Assembly (NCBI GenBank): GCA_022448985.1
Contig: JAKVCR010000037.1
Span: forward strand, 1-44,536
DNA length: 44,536 bases
Reading direction: 5' to 3'
DNA from: Roseibacillus sp.
GTDB lineage: Bacteria; Verrucomicrobiota; Verrucomicrobiia; Verrucomicrobiales; Akkermansiaceae
The first letter of the stretch is position 1, and each line of letters begins with the position of its first letter. This document shows positions 26,904 through 35,280 of the stretch, one piece after another. The notes beneath the pieces were generated by a model that saw nothing but the letters and a program-made list of their open reading frames with translations, was not told the DNA's origin and searched no databases. Made by a program: the position numbers and the translations under genes.

Positions 26904-27305
26904 TCAGGCCTCCGGTTTGCGATCGGCGTCGACTACCTCGAGGATGTAGCCGTTGGGTTCCCTGAAGAAGAAGCGCTCAAAGGGGGTCTCCCGGATTGGA
27001 TCGATGAGTTCGGCTCCGTGGGTGATGAGACGCTCCTTGAGAGCGGGGAATTCTTCGAGGGGATAATCAAAGGCAAAGTGCCGGCCGAACTCGGCCTCGA
27101 AGGGCGAGACTTCGAATTGCTCGACATGGAGAAGATGCAGTTGCTGACCATCCCCTATATCAAGCCAGGCGGCCTCGATGTCGATGTTGCCTGGGCGGGA
27201 GATCTGCTTCCATCCAAGGGTATTCAGGAAAAATTCCCGGGCGGCAATCACATCCCGGGTAGCGAGGGTGAAGTGGTGAAGGCGGGTGAGGGGGGGATCG
27301 TTCAC
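26904..27305 (-). CDS. VOC-superfamily (glyoxalase/bleomycin-resistance-like) protein
   Basis: 133-aa cytoplasmic protein with the two beta-alpha-beta-beta-beta modules of the vicinal-oxygen-chelate fold. It opens LHHFTLATRDVIAAREFF and has the LHLLHVEQF strand, then FAFDYPLEEFPALKERL and the closing FFFREPNGYILEVVDAD, the usual module-two ending with the metal-ligand glutamate. Substrate is unknown. The frame stays open far upstream, but that part lies antisense to the next gene and is not homologous to anything I recognise. A GTG at 27305, with GGGAG just upstream, gives the expected VOC length. Confidence 0.8.
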   Translation of the reverse strand: MNDPPLTRLHHFTLATRDVIAAREFFLNTLGWKQISRPGNIDIEAAWLDIGDGQQLHLLHVEQFEVSPFEAEFGRHFAFDYPLEEFPALKERLITHGAELIDPIRETPFERFFFREPNGYILEVVDADRKPEA

Positions 27306-27386
27306 GGCTCCCAGTGTGACAGGCGATAGAAGGGCAGCAAGAGCTGTGTACTTGCGTTGAATGCGGGGAACGGGGATAGTGTCGAC

Positions 27387-27851
27387 ATGAAAAGAGCGGT
27401 TCTTGTCCTGGCCCTGGCCATTCCGCTGGGTCCCCATGCGGTTCAGGCAGATGATGAACCGACCGCGCGGATCCGGGCGCCCAAGTCCGGTGAGAAAGTG
27501 GACTACCACTTTACCGCCAAGGGACGCTCCAGCAATATTCCCGACGGGCAGGTGGTCATGTTGTTCCGACCGATCGGGGAATCGGGATTTCTCTTTCCTC
27601 TCAGCGAGGAGTTGAAGGGGAACCGTTCCTTTACGGAAAAGATCTATCATGAGATGAAGGATGAAGGGAGTCAGGTCATTCAGGTCCGCATGTTGGCTCC
27701 TGACCTGGCCGCGAAGGCGGTCAAGTACCGCCGTGAGATTCTCAAGTGGCACAACGGGGGGAAGAAGGGGCCGCAGCCCAGCCTGGCTCCGGGCCTCCTT
27801 GAGGACACCAAGCGTCTTGCCGAGGTGGTCTACGAACTGGAGAGCAAGTAA
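27387..27851 (+). CDS. Small secreted protein of unknown function
   Basis: 154-aa protein with a clear signal peptide (about 1-21, ending HAVQADDEP). The mature part is mostly beta-strand with charged residues: a short opening around ARIRAPKSGEKVDYHFTAKG, then MLFRPIGESGFLFPL and a Lys-rich helical end. It resembles a single Ig-like domain but I do not recognise the family. I chose the ATG at 27387 because it opens the signal peptide; an in-frame start at 27357 is less likely. It converges on the DUF1501 gene, 11 bp away. Confidence 0.7.
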   Translation: MKRAVLVLALAIPLGPHAVQADDEPTARIRAPKSGEKVDYHFTAKGRSSNIPDGQVVMLFRPIGESGFLFPLSEELKGNRSFTEKIYHEMKDEGSQVIQVRMLAPDLAAKAVKYRREILKWHNGGKKGPQPSLAPGLLEDTKRLAEVVYELESK

Positions 27852-27862
27852 CCCTCCGGCAA

Positions 27863-29281
27863 CTAGGCGAGAATCTTGCTGACAACCTTTCCGTGGACGT
27901 CGGTCAGTCGGTGATTCCGGCCCTGGAATCTGTGGGTGAGGCGGAGGTGATCGATGCCCAGCAACCGGAGGATGGTGGCGTTGAGGTCGTGAACGTGGAC
28001 GGGATTCTCGGCCACGTTGTAGCTGAAGTCGTCGGTTGCTCCGTAGGTGGTGCCGGCAGCCACGCCTCCCCCGGCCAGCCACATGGTGAAGCAGCGGGGG
28101 TGGTGATCCCGGCCGTAGTTCTCCCTGGTCAGCTTTCCCTGGCAGTAGATCGTGCGCCCGAATTCGCCGCCCCAGATGACGAGGGTGTCGTCCAGCATGC
28201 CGCGGTCTTCGAGGTCGATGATGAGGCCGGCGGTGGCCTGGTCGGTGTCCTCGCACTGCCTGCGGTGATCACGCGGGAGGTGCTCGTGCTGATCCCAGCC
28301 GCGATGAAAGAGTTGTACGAAGCGCACGCCCCGCTCAACTAAGCGGCGGGCTTGAAGGCAGTGGGCCGCGTAGGTTCCGCGCTGGCGGGCGGCTTCCCCG
28401 TAGAGTTTCCAGGTGCGCTCGGGCTCGTCCTGGGTGCTGGTGATCTCAGGAACGGATTCCTGCATGCGGAAGGCGAGTTCATACTGAGCGATGCGCGCCT
28501 GCAGTTCGGGATCAGCGGATTCCTCCTGACGAAGGCGGTTGAGCCGGGCGAGATCGTCGAGAATGCGGCGGCGGGTGGCGCGCGAAACGCCGGGTGGGTC
28601 ATTGAGGTAGAGAACCGGAGAGCCGGATCCGCGCAGCCGCACGCCCTGGTGCTCGGTAGGGAGAAAACCGCTGCCCCAGAGGCGTTTGTAGAGCGGTTGC
28701 CCGTTGTTAATGGTGGCCGAGGTCATGACCACGAAGGCTGGAAGGTTTTCATTGAGCGATCCCAGCCCGTAGGAGAGCCAGGCTCCGAAACTGGGGCGGC
28801 CCGAACGTTCCGATCCGGTTTGGAGGAAGGTGATAGCCGGATCATGGTTGATGGCGTCGGTGTGCATCGACTTTACGAAGCAGAGGCGGTCGGCAATACG
28901 GGCGGTGTGGGGCATGAGCTCACTGACCCAGGCCCCGGATTGGCCGTGCTGCTGGAAGTTGAAAGCCGAGGGCGCCACCGGAAAGCGCTTCTGTCCGGAG
29001 GTCATGGTGGTGAGTCGCTGTCCCCTGATGACGGACTCGGGGAGATCCTGATCAAAGCGCTCGGTCAACCCGGGCTTGTGGTCGAACAAGTCCATTTGGG
29101 ACGGACCACCTGATTGGCAGAGGTAGATCACGCGCTTGGCCTTGGCGGGAAAGTGAGGCAGGGAGGAGGACATGCCGGCAGCCGCCGCGTCGTCCCGAAG
29201 CAAGCTAGCGAGGGCGGCGGATCCCAGGGCGATGCCGGAGCGCTGGAAAAAGAGACGGCGGGTGTAGGGGTCGAAAGTCAT
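27863..29281 (-). CDS. DUF1501 domain protein (second copy)
   Basis: 472-aa DUF1501 protein. The N-terminus [10 protein letters not shown] with a following hydrophobic stretch is a Tat-like signal. Family hallmarks are [72 protein letters not shown] and [18 protein letters not shown] chose the ATG at 29281 because it lies only 4 bp after the stop of the cytochrome gene and leaves a normal leader; the open frame reaches 29332 inside that gene. It is coupled to the PSCyt1-DUF1549-DUF1553 gene, the commonest pairing in PVC genomes. Activity is unknown for the family. Confidence 0.92.
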   Translation of the reverse strand: MTFDPYTRRLFFQRSGIALGSAALASLLRDDAAAAGMSSSLPHFPAKAKRVIYLCQSGGPSQMDLFDHKPGLTERFDQDLPESVIRGQRLTTMTSGQKRFPVAPSAFNFQQHGQSGAWVSELMPHTARIADRLCFVKSMHTDAINHDPAITFLQTGSERSGRPSFGAWLSYGLGSLNENLPAFVVMTSATINNGQPLYKRLWGSGFLPTEHQGVRLRGSGSPVLYLNDPPGVSRATRRRILDDLARLNRLRQEESADPELQARIAQYELAFRMQESVPEITSTQDEPERTWKLYGEAARQRGTYAAHCLQARRLVERGVRFVQLFHRGWDQHEHLPRDHRRQCEDTDQATAGLIIDLEDRGMLDDTLVIWGGEFGRTIYCQGKLTRENYGRDHHPRCFTMWLAGGGVAAGTTYGATDDFSYNVAENPVHVHDLNATILRLLGIDHLRLTHRFQGRNHRLTDVHGKVVSKILA

Positions 29282-29285
29282 CTCG

Positions 29286-31640
29286 CTACGGCCGGGTGAT
29301 GGCTTCGTGCAGGTTGAGAAGGGTATTGGCAAGCGCGGTGTAGGCCGCCAGTTCGCTGGAATTCATATTGGGGGGTGGCTCTGATTCGCCGACCTTGAGA
29401 AGCTCAAGGGCGGCTTTCTTGTCGGCTTGATAGGTCGCGATGTGGTCGCGCAGGGCGTCCTGCAGGATGGCGCTTTCGCTATCACCGGGCGGTCGTCCGG
29501 TTACAAGGCGGAAGCCGAAACGAAGGCGCCCGGCCCCGTCGTCGCCGCCTTCGGTGATCATGCGGGTGGCCAGGCCACGGGCGGCTTCCACAAAGGTGAC
29601 ATCGTTCATGAGAGCGAGAGCCTGGAGCGGGGTGTTGGTTCGCTCGCGCCGGGCAATGCAAACTTCGCGGGTGGAGCCGTCAAAGATCTGCAGCCCTGGC
29701 GGTGGGATGGCGCGACGCCAGAAGGTGTAGAGACTGCGCCGATAGAGGGCCTCGCCCGTGTCCTGCTGGTAGCCTTTCTCGTAGGCGGTGGTAGTCGGCC
29801 CTGCGATCTCGTTCCAGAGGTTGGCTGGCTGGTAGGGTTTGACCGACGGGCCCCCGATCCGCTCCACGAGAAGCCCGCTTACGAAGAGGGCCTGATCGCG
29901 AATGACTTCGCCGGAGAGTCGGAGCTGTGGTGCGTGGGAGAGGAGCCTGTTTTCGGGATCGACCCTGCGGGATCGCGGGGATGGACGTGCGGCTTGGCGA
30001 TAGGTTGCGCTGGTGACGATGAGTCTGGTGAGAGCCTTGGTATCCCATTTGAGGCGGATCAATTCAGAGGCGAGCCAGTCGAGCAGATCCGGGTGGCTGG
30101 GAAAGTCGCCCTGTACGCCGAAGTCCTCCGCAGATTGGACGAGGCCAGTTCCGAAATGGTGTTGCCAGATACGGTTGACGGTGACCCGGGCGGTGAGGGG
30201 GTGTTGCGGATTGAGGAGCCAGCGGGCGAGGGCGAGGCGGTTTTTCTCAACCCCGGGAGGGAGCGAAGGCAGGTTGCCGGGAACTCCCGGTTCCACTTTC
30301 TGGCGCTGCTGGTCGTACTGGCCGCGTTCAAGGATGAAAGTGTCCCGCTTCTGGGAATCCTCCATGATCATGGTTTCCGGGGAACGGTCGAGCAGCCTCC
30401 TGCGTTCCTCTTCCAGGTTTTTCCGCGCGTTGTCATCGGATTGTTCGAGTTGCCTGGCGATTTCCTCGAGACGTCTCTGGTCCGGACGGGTGGGGACCTT
30501 GAGAGATGGCTTGGCATTACGGCGATAGGTTCCGGGTTCCGGGGTCTGGTTGAAGAAGGCAAAGAGGGAATAGAAGTCGCCTTGTGAGACCGGGTCGTAT
30601 TTATGGTCGTGGCAACGGGCACACCCCGTAGTGAGGCCCATCCAGACTGAGGACACTGTTTCGACGCGGTCGACGATGTACTCGACCCTGAATTCCTCCG
30701 CGATGGAGCCTCCTTCACCGTTGACGCGATTGTTGCGGAGAAAGCCAGTGGCCAGTCGCTGTTCCGGAGTAGCGTCCGGGAGGAGGTCCCCCGCCAGTTG
30801 CTCGACGGTGAACTGGTCGAAGGGCACGTTGTCGTTGAGAACGTTGATGAGCCATTCGCGCCAGCGCCACATGGTGCGGGGTTCATCGTCCTGGTAGCCG
30901 TCGGTATCCGCATAGCGGGCAAGATCGAGCCAGTCGACGGCCATGTGTTCACCGTAGCGGGGAGAGGCCAGGAGGCGGTCGACGACCCTTTCATAGGCTC
31001 TGGGTGAGTCATCGGCGAGGAAGGCGTCGATCTCTTCGATGGTGGGAGGCAGACCGGTGAGGTCGAGGGCCAGACGACGCAGGAGGGCGGACTTGTCGGC
31101 TACGGGAGCGGGGGTGAGGTCAGCAGTCTTCAGGCGCCGGAGGATGTATTCATCAAGCGGGCTGCGGGGCCAGGAAGACTTTTTGATCCCGGGTGGCGGT
31201 GGTCGCTTCAGGGCTACGAACGACCAATGCGGTTGCCAGTGAGCGCCCTGTGAGATCCAGGTTCGGATGGTGGAGATTTCTTTTCCGGTAAGGCGTCGCA
31301 CCTCGTCGGGGGGCGGCATCTGCTCGTCGGGATCCGTATGGGTAATGCGCTTGAAGAGAATGCTTTCTCCCGGCTTCCCGGGAACCACAAGGGCTCCTCC
31401 TTCCCGTTCAGCGAACCAATCCTCCTCCTGGTCAAGGCGTAGTCTGGCCTTGCGCTTTGAAGAGTCCACGCCGTGACATCTGAAGCAGGCATCGGCAAGG
31501 ATGGGACGAATCTCGCGTGCGAATTCGACAGGTTCGGCTGCCCGGACCTCGAGAAGTACTCCGCCCGCAGCCAGAGTGCAGAGGTAGCCGAGAGCCGGAA
31601 GGTGGGACATTGTGGTGGCGGTACAGTTGTGACTCAGCAT
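29286..31640 (-). CDS. PSCyt1-DUF1549-DUF1553 secreted cytochrome
   Basis: 784-aa exported protein. A signal-like N-terminus (an internal ATG at codon 11 may be the true start) is followed by PSCyt1 with a [19 protein letters not shown] cytochrome motif. Next is DUF1549, with [11 protein letters not shown] and [17 protein letters not shown], and a second cytochrome-like motif [18 protein letters not shown]1553 follows, with [30 protein letters not shown] and [17 protein letters not shown]. No LamG or Ig domain lies between DUF1549 and DUF1553, so it is shorter than the 1-2924 protein. It sits just upstream of its DUF1501 partner. Both CxxCH motifs are consistent with haem c; substrate is unknown. 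Confidence 0.93.
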   Translation of the reverse strand: MLSHNCTATTMSHLPALGYLCTLAAGGVLLEVRAAEPVEFAREIRPILADACFRCHGVDSSKRKARLRLDQEEDWFAEREGGALVVPGKPGESILFKRITHTDPDEQMPPPDEVRRLTGKEISTIRTWISQGAHWQPHWSFVALKRPPPPGIKKSSWPRSPLDEYILRRLKTADLTPAPVADKSALLRRLALDLTGLPPTIEEIDAFLADDSPRAYERVVDRLLASPRYGEHMAVDWLDLARYADTDGYQDDEPRTMWRWREWLINVLNDNVPFDQFTVEQLAGDLLPDATPEQRLATGFLRNNRVNGEGGSIAEEFRVEYIVDRVETVSSVWMGLTTGCARCHDHKYDPVSQGDFYSLFAFFNQTPEPGTYRRNAKPSLKVPTRPDQRRLEEIARQLEQSDDNARKNLEEERRRLLDRSPETMIMEDSQKRDTFILERGQYDQQRQKVEPGVPGNLPSLPPGVEKNRLALARWLLNPQHPLTARVTVNRIWQHHFGTGLVQSAEDFGVQGDFPSHPDLLDWLASELIRLKWDTKALTRLIVTSATYRQAARPSPRSRRVDPENRLLSHAPQLRLSGEVIRDQALFVSGLLVERIGGPSVKPYQPANLWNEIAGPTTTAYEKGYQQDTGEALYRRSLYTFWRRAIPPPGLQIFDGSTREVCIARRERTNTPLQALALMNDVTFVEAARGLATRMITEGGDDGAGRLRFGFRLVTGRPPGDSESAILQDALRDHIATYQADKKAALELLKVGESEPPPNMNSSELAAYTALANTLLNLHEAITRP

Positions 31641-31741
31641 CGGGAATCAGGGAGCCAGGGGGAAGAGCCGTCAGGAGCGACTTCCCCGGCGAGGGGGAAG
31701 GTGGCAGGAATCAGGGCGCTGAAAAAGAGGGCGACTCGCAT
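31634..31741 (-). CDS. Possible 35-aa signal-peptide-like leader ORF
   Basis: An ATG at 31741, preceded by AGGA at a suitable distance, opens 35 codons beginning MRVALFFSALIPATFPLAG. The product has a hydrophobic core and a short Pro/Ser tail ending SRC. Its TGA overlaps the ATG of the cytochrome gene (ATGCTGA). It could be a coupled leader peptide, a tiny exported protein or chance. Support is limited to the start site, the overlap and the signal-like composition. Confidence 0.35.
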   Translation of the reverse strand: MRVALFFSALIPATFPLAGEVAPDGSSPWLPDSRC

Positions 31742-31940
31742 GGTTAAGGTCCTGAGGATGGAATGCCTTGTAATCCCGACTGGCCGGGGAGGGAAGGGGC
31801 GAATCCCGGCACAGGCGGCTTTCTGATCCTATTGCTGGTTGAAGTAACGGGGCACTGTCCCTGATCCGGGGAGGAAGAGGGCTTCTTTCAAGGGTGGCCT
31901 ACTCCATCCGACTGTGTTATTTCCGGGGAAAGCGAAGGAT

Positions 31941-32930
31941 ATGAAAATCGGATTCATTGTTTCAACAATGGTGGCCATCTGCCTGGCCATCGTGGTGGTG
32001 ATGGGGATGGGGCAGTTCTCTGACCTGAAAAAAGAAGTTGCCGGCCTGAAGAAGGAGCAGCCTGCCAAGAGCGCCGGGAGTTCAACCCGGACTGGCACGG
32101 GGTCCCGGACCGGACGATTGCAGTCGCCCTCTTCCCGGGCCAGTGGTCCCTCAAAGAGCGAGCGGGCGGTCGTCGAGAATGATGACCCGGAAGAGGAACG
32201 GAGAACGGAGTGGGAGGAGAATCCTCAGAAGATGATCGGGGAATTTATCAAGGCTTGGTCGGAGAGCGATTTCGGAAAACGAATGGAGCAGGCCGAGAAT
32301 AAACGGAAGGCAAGCCGGCTTTATGGGCCGTTGGTGGAGGAACTTGGCCTGAGTGATGAAGATCAGGAGTACTTCCTGGGACTGGCTGGATCGGCGGCAG
32401 GCTCGGAGGATAAACTATGGGGTGAGCTCATGTTCGCGGAGCAGGAAGACCGGGAAGCGGTCCTGCAGAAATGGGAAGATGCGAACGATGAACGCGAGGC
32501 TTCCATGCGTGAGTTTCTCAATGACGAGTCCGACTGGCAGCGCTACCAGGACTATGAGGCCAGGATAGAAGAGCATGAGCAGGTCCAGGGTGACATCCGT
32601 CGTGCGATGGAAGGGGCGGGAGTGCCTCTCACCCCGGAGCAGGAATCGCAACTGGTGGAAGTGATGCATGGGGCCCGGCAGCAGGGGGGCATCAATGAAA
32701 AGTGGACGGGTCGCGGCGTGCTCAATCAATTATCGGAGCCGGGAATTGCCGATCGACTTGAAGCAGACTGGCAGGCGGGCCAGGAGGCGATGAGCGCGGG
32801 GGTGGCGAATGTGCTGTCTCCCCAGCAGGTGGAGGCGTTCAATGAGTCCCAGAGCCGTCAGCTCCGGGGTGCGACGGAAGGGTTGCGCGCGATGGAATCC
32901 TTTATTGGTGGGGGTCAGCAAACCGAGTGA
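31941..32930 (+). CDS. Membrane-anchored helical protein of unknown function
   Basis: 329-aa protein with one N-terminal transmembrane segment (about residues 4-22) and a short coiled-coil-like stretch (SDLKKEVAGLKKEQ). A Ser/Thr/Arg-rich low-complexity linker follows (about 45-85), then a charged, mainly helical domain. That domain includes LYGPLVEELGLSDEDQEYF, EHEQVQGDIRRAM and VLSPQQVEAFNESQ, reminiscent of Spy/LTXXQ-like helical proteins but not clearly one of them. The ATG at 31941 follows AAGGAT closely. Its stop lies 5 bp before the start of the esterase gene, so the two form an operon. The role is unknown. Confidence 0.75.
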   Translation: MKIGFIVSTMVAICLAIVVVMGMGQFSDLKKEVAGLKKEQPAKSAGSSTRTGTGSRTGRLQSPSSRASGPSKSERAVVENDDPEEERRTEWEENPQKMIGEFIKAWSESDFGKRMEQAENKRKASRLYGPLVEELGLSDEDQEYFLGLAGSAAGSEDKLWGELMFAEQEDREAVLQKWEDANDEREASMREFLNDESDWQRYQDYEARIEEHEQVQGDIRRAMEGAGVPLTPEQESQLVEVMHGARQQGGINEKWTGRGVLNQLSEPGIADRLEADWQAGQEAMSAGVANVLSPQQVEAFNESQSRQLRGATEGLRAMESFIGGGQQTE

Positions 32931-32935
32931 AGACT

Positions 32936-33937
32936 ATGAGAAAATTCACAATTCCATGCGCATGCCTGTTCCTGGGCCTTTTTTCAGGGACGCTCTCCGC
33001 ACAGGCGGAACCGGGGAAGGTCCAGAAGCGGAGCTACGAGTTCAAGGAAGCCGACAAGGAAATGGACTATGCTCTCTACGTGCCCCGTAGCTACAAGGCT
33101 ACGAAGAAAGCGCCCCTGCTCGTCCTGCTCCATGGCTTGGGTAGTAATCCGAACCAGGTGATTCGCTATGCGGGGATCACGAATGAAGCAGAGGAGCGGG
33201 GTTATCTCGTTGTGGCCCCCTACGGCTACAACGAACGGGGATGGTACGGGAGCCAGGGAAAGGGGAAAGGTAACTTCCTGGGTGGAAGGCCCGAAGATCC
33301 CGAGAACCTTGGGGAACTCAGTGAGAAGGATGTCCTGAACGTCCTCGGAATCGTTCGGAAGGAGTTCAATGTCGACCCGGCGCGTATCTACCTGGCGGGC
33401 CATTCGATGGGTGGAGGAGGGACGATTTACCTGGGAGCTGAGCATTCCGGGATCTGGGCTGCTCTCGCACCGATGTCCCCAGCCTACATGGGGAGCCACG
33501 ATATTCTGAATGATATCAAGGTGCCCATGATGGTTGTCACCGGAGACAAGGACACGGTCGTCCCGGTGCAAATGGTTCGTCCCTTTGCCCAGAAGATGAA
33601 GGAAATGGAGGTGAAGCACATATACAAGGAGATCGCTGGTGGTAACCACGGCTCCAGCATTCACAGCAATCCCGAATTGATGGCTGAGATCTTCGATTTC
33701 TTTGACCAGCACTCCCTCAATGCGGAGGGTGCCGGTGAGGAAGCGCAGGAACCGCTCCGGATCTTTACCAATAAGGCAGGCAGGAAGATTGAAGCGCGGA
33801 TCGTGGGCAGCGAGGGAAGGAAAGTGACCATCGCCCGGAAGGACGGGAAAACCTTCACGATTCAGATCAGCTCGCTCAGCGAGGCTGACCAGAACTACAT
33901 CGCAACCTGGGTAGCAGAGTCGGCGACCGAGCCCTGA
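32936..33937 (+). CDS. Secreted esterase/PHB-depolymerase-like hydrolase with C-terminal SHD1 domain
   Basis: 333-aa exported enzyme. A signal peptide (about 1-22) is followed by an alpha/beta-hydrolase of the esterase/poly(3-hydroxybutyrate)-depolymerase type, with LLHGLGSNP, nucleophile elbow GHSMGGGG (Ser157), acid in VTGDKD (Asp204/206) and His238 in GGNHGSS. Residues about 274-326 form an SHD1-type module: RIFTNKAGRKIEARIVG, then DGKTFTIQISSLSEADQNYI. SHD1 domains are frequent appendages of secreted PVC proteins. The ATG at 32936 is better than the in-frame GTG at 32927. It is the second gene of the operon with the anchored helical protein. The substrate is unknown; a feruloyl-type or short-chain ester is possible. 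Confidence 0.88.
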   Translation: MRKFTIPCACLFLGLFSGTLSAQAEPGKVQKRSYEFKEADKEMDYALYVPRSYKATKKAPLLVLLHGLGSNPNQVIRYAGITNEAEERGYLVVAPYGYNERGWYGSQGKGKGNFLGGRPEDPENLGELSEKDVLNVLGIVRKEFNVDPARIYLAGHSMGGGGTIYLGAEHSGIWAALAPMSPAYMGSHDILNDIKVPMMVVTGDKDTVVPVQMVRPFAQKMKEMEVKHIYKEIAGGNHGSSIHSNPELMAEIFDFFDQHSLNAEGAGEEAQEPLRIFTNKAGRKIEARIVGSEGRKVTIARKDGKTFTIQISSLSEADQNYIATWVAESATEP

Positions 33938-33976
33938 GGACCGGGGTTAGTGGTCAAGGTAGGCAGAGAAGGAACG

Positions 33977-33993
33977 CCCCTGAATCGGAGGGG
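33977..33993. terminator. Hairpin between converging genes
   Basis: CCCCT (33977-33981) pairs with AGGGG (33989-33993) across a 7-base loop, in the 59-bp gap between the convergent esterase and cupin genes. There is no clear T-tract, so the call is tentative. Confidence 0.35.
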
Positions 33994-33996
33994 GCC

Positions 33997-34776
33997 TTAT
34001 CCGAACTTCTTGTGGGCCTCATCATGGTCGATGAGGGGGGCACGGATCAGGCCATCGTCCAGTTTTTCGCCGAAGGGATCGATATAGATACGGCTGGTGC
34101 GCTTCTTGTTCTTTGGCGATACGCCAAAGACGTGGATGTTGAAGATGAAGGCTGGTTCGTCCTCGGCCTTGAACCAGTGGACATTGTCCTTCTCGTCGGA
34201 GATGCTGGAAGACTGGCCCGGGACGAACTTGGAATCGATGGTGGGCTTGATGATCATGTGCTTCTCCTCATCGGTGATACGGTCGTAATGGCGCCCGTGG
34301 AAATTGCCTTTCAGGATCAGGAAGGCAGTTGCCATGTTGTTGTGGCCGTGGGGCACGACCGAGCAGCCCTTCCTGAGGGCGAAGATCTGCTGGCCGAAGA
34401 CGTAGCGTTCCGGTCCTCCCTGTAACTTGGGCATCCGGGGGCGATGGCTGCGCGCGCCGTTGTTCATCAGTTTCGGGTTCTTTGCGATGGCCTCGAAGTT
34501 GATGAGTTTAAGTAATTCGGGAAGGTCGATATGATTGCTGAGGAGGTCCTCCACCTGTGTCTGCCACTGGGTTTGCTTGAGTTGCTGCCCCTTTATCGAG
34601 AGCCCGATTTCATTGACCTGGCTGAGCCACTTTTCAGTTGTGAGACGGGCTTCCTTGGCCAGAAGGTTGCCGCTGCAGAGGTGCTCGAGGAGCGAGACGG
34701 TGAGCAGGGTCTGAATCGATTTCCTGCCGAAGTCACGGCGGGTAGTGATGAGGGCCTTATCGTGAGAGTCTTTCAT
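33997..34776 (-). CDS. Cupin-fold protein with Tat-like signal
   Basis: 259-aa protein. The N-terminus TRRDFGRKS followed by a hydrophobic stretch suggests Tat export, normally used for folded, cofactor-bearing proteins. After a helical region, a cupin barrel begins near VVPHGHNNMATAFLILKGNFHGRHYDR, which has the histidine pattern of the first cupin motif (metal ligands). Later sequence contains DNVHWFKA and FIFNIHVFG, likely the second motif. It could be a metal-dependent oxygenase or isomerase, but no family is certain. It is upstream of nothing on its strand; the PSCyt1 lipoprotein gene precedes it by 57 bp, so the two may be co-transcribed. Confidence 0.75.
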   Translation of the reverse strand: MKDSHDKALITTRRDFGRKSIQTLLTVSLLEHLCSGNLLAKEARLTTEKWLSQVNEIGLSIKGQQLKQTQWQTQVEDLLSNHIDLPELLKLINFEAIAKNPKLMNNGARSHRPRMPKLQGGPERYVFGQQIFALRKGCSVVPHGHNNMATAFLILKGNFHGRHYDRITDEEKHMIIKPTIDSKFVPGQSSSISDEKDNVHWFKAEDEPAFIFNIHVFGVSPKNKKRTSRIYIDPFGEKLDDGLIRAPLIDHDEAHKKFG

Positions 34777-34833
34777 TGCTGCCCAGTCTGATGGGTATGG
34801 AGGGGAGGGTCAAGGATGGGAGTCCTGCACGCC

Positions 34834-35217
34834 TCAATTGGCCCCCTGGCGAATCCAGCGGGCGAGGAGATCCGTTTCCCGGGCGTCGGGCATCTTGCCA
34901 TCAGGCGGCATGTGCCCATCCAGCACCATGCTGAACAGGAGGCTTTCTTCCGGGTTTCCTGGAACAAGTGCGGGTCCGCTTTCGCCCCCCAGGAGCATGA
35001 ACTCGACGGAGCGAAGGTCGAGGCCCGCTTCCCTGGCCTCCTCTCCGTGACACTCAAGGCAGTAATTCTTCATCAAGGCCTTGAGATCCTTTTCGAAGGT
35101 GAGAACGTGAGCACTCGTGGGGCCTTTCGAGGTGCATCCGGTGAGGAGAAAGGGATGGAGGAGCAGGCCGGCGAGGATGATTGTTCTGCCGAGTGAACTG
35201 GGGAGGTGTTCATTCAT
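34834..35217 (-). CDS. PSCyt1-domain cytochrome c lipoprotein
   Basis: 127-aa lipoprotein with lipobox LLTGC near residue 28, followed by a single planctomycete-type cytochrome c domain. The haem motif is CLECHGEEAREAGLDLRSV, followed by LLGGESGPALVPGNPEESLLF and the typical HMPPDGKMPDARETDLLARWI ending (the methionine is the probable second haem ligand). Here the PSCyt1 module, which usually forms the N-terminus of DUF1549/DUF1553 proteins, stands alone as a membrane-tethered electron carrier. It precedes the cupin gene, so it may serve as an electron-transfer partner for that exported protein; this is inference from position. Confidence 0.88.
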   Translation of the reverse strand: MNEHLPSSLGRTIILAGLLLHPFLLTGCTSKGPTSAHVLTFEKDLKALMKNYCLECHGEEAREAGLDLRSVEFMLLGGESGPALVPGNPEESLLFSMVLDGHMPPDGKMPDARETDLLARWIRQGAN

Positions 35218-35280
35218 GGGAAGGAACCGGGTGCCGGTTTGGTCTGTGCCCGCTTACGATCAGGTGAAGGAAGCGTTCGC

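Noticed and set aside
27306..28256. Upstream extension of the VOC frame to a 450-aa protein
   Set aside because: The extension is antisense to the secreted-protein gene and to the DUF1501 gene's end, with an Arg/His/Pro-rich shadow composition. The VOC fold is complete from the GTG at 27305.
31473..31826. 117-aa plus-strand frame near 31.6 kb
   Set aside because: Most of it is antisense to the first codons of the cytochrome gene and the leader ORF. It has no recognised motif or ribosome-binding site.
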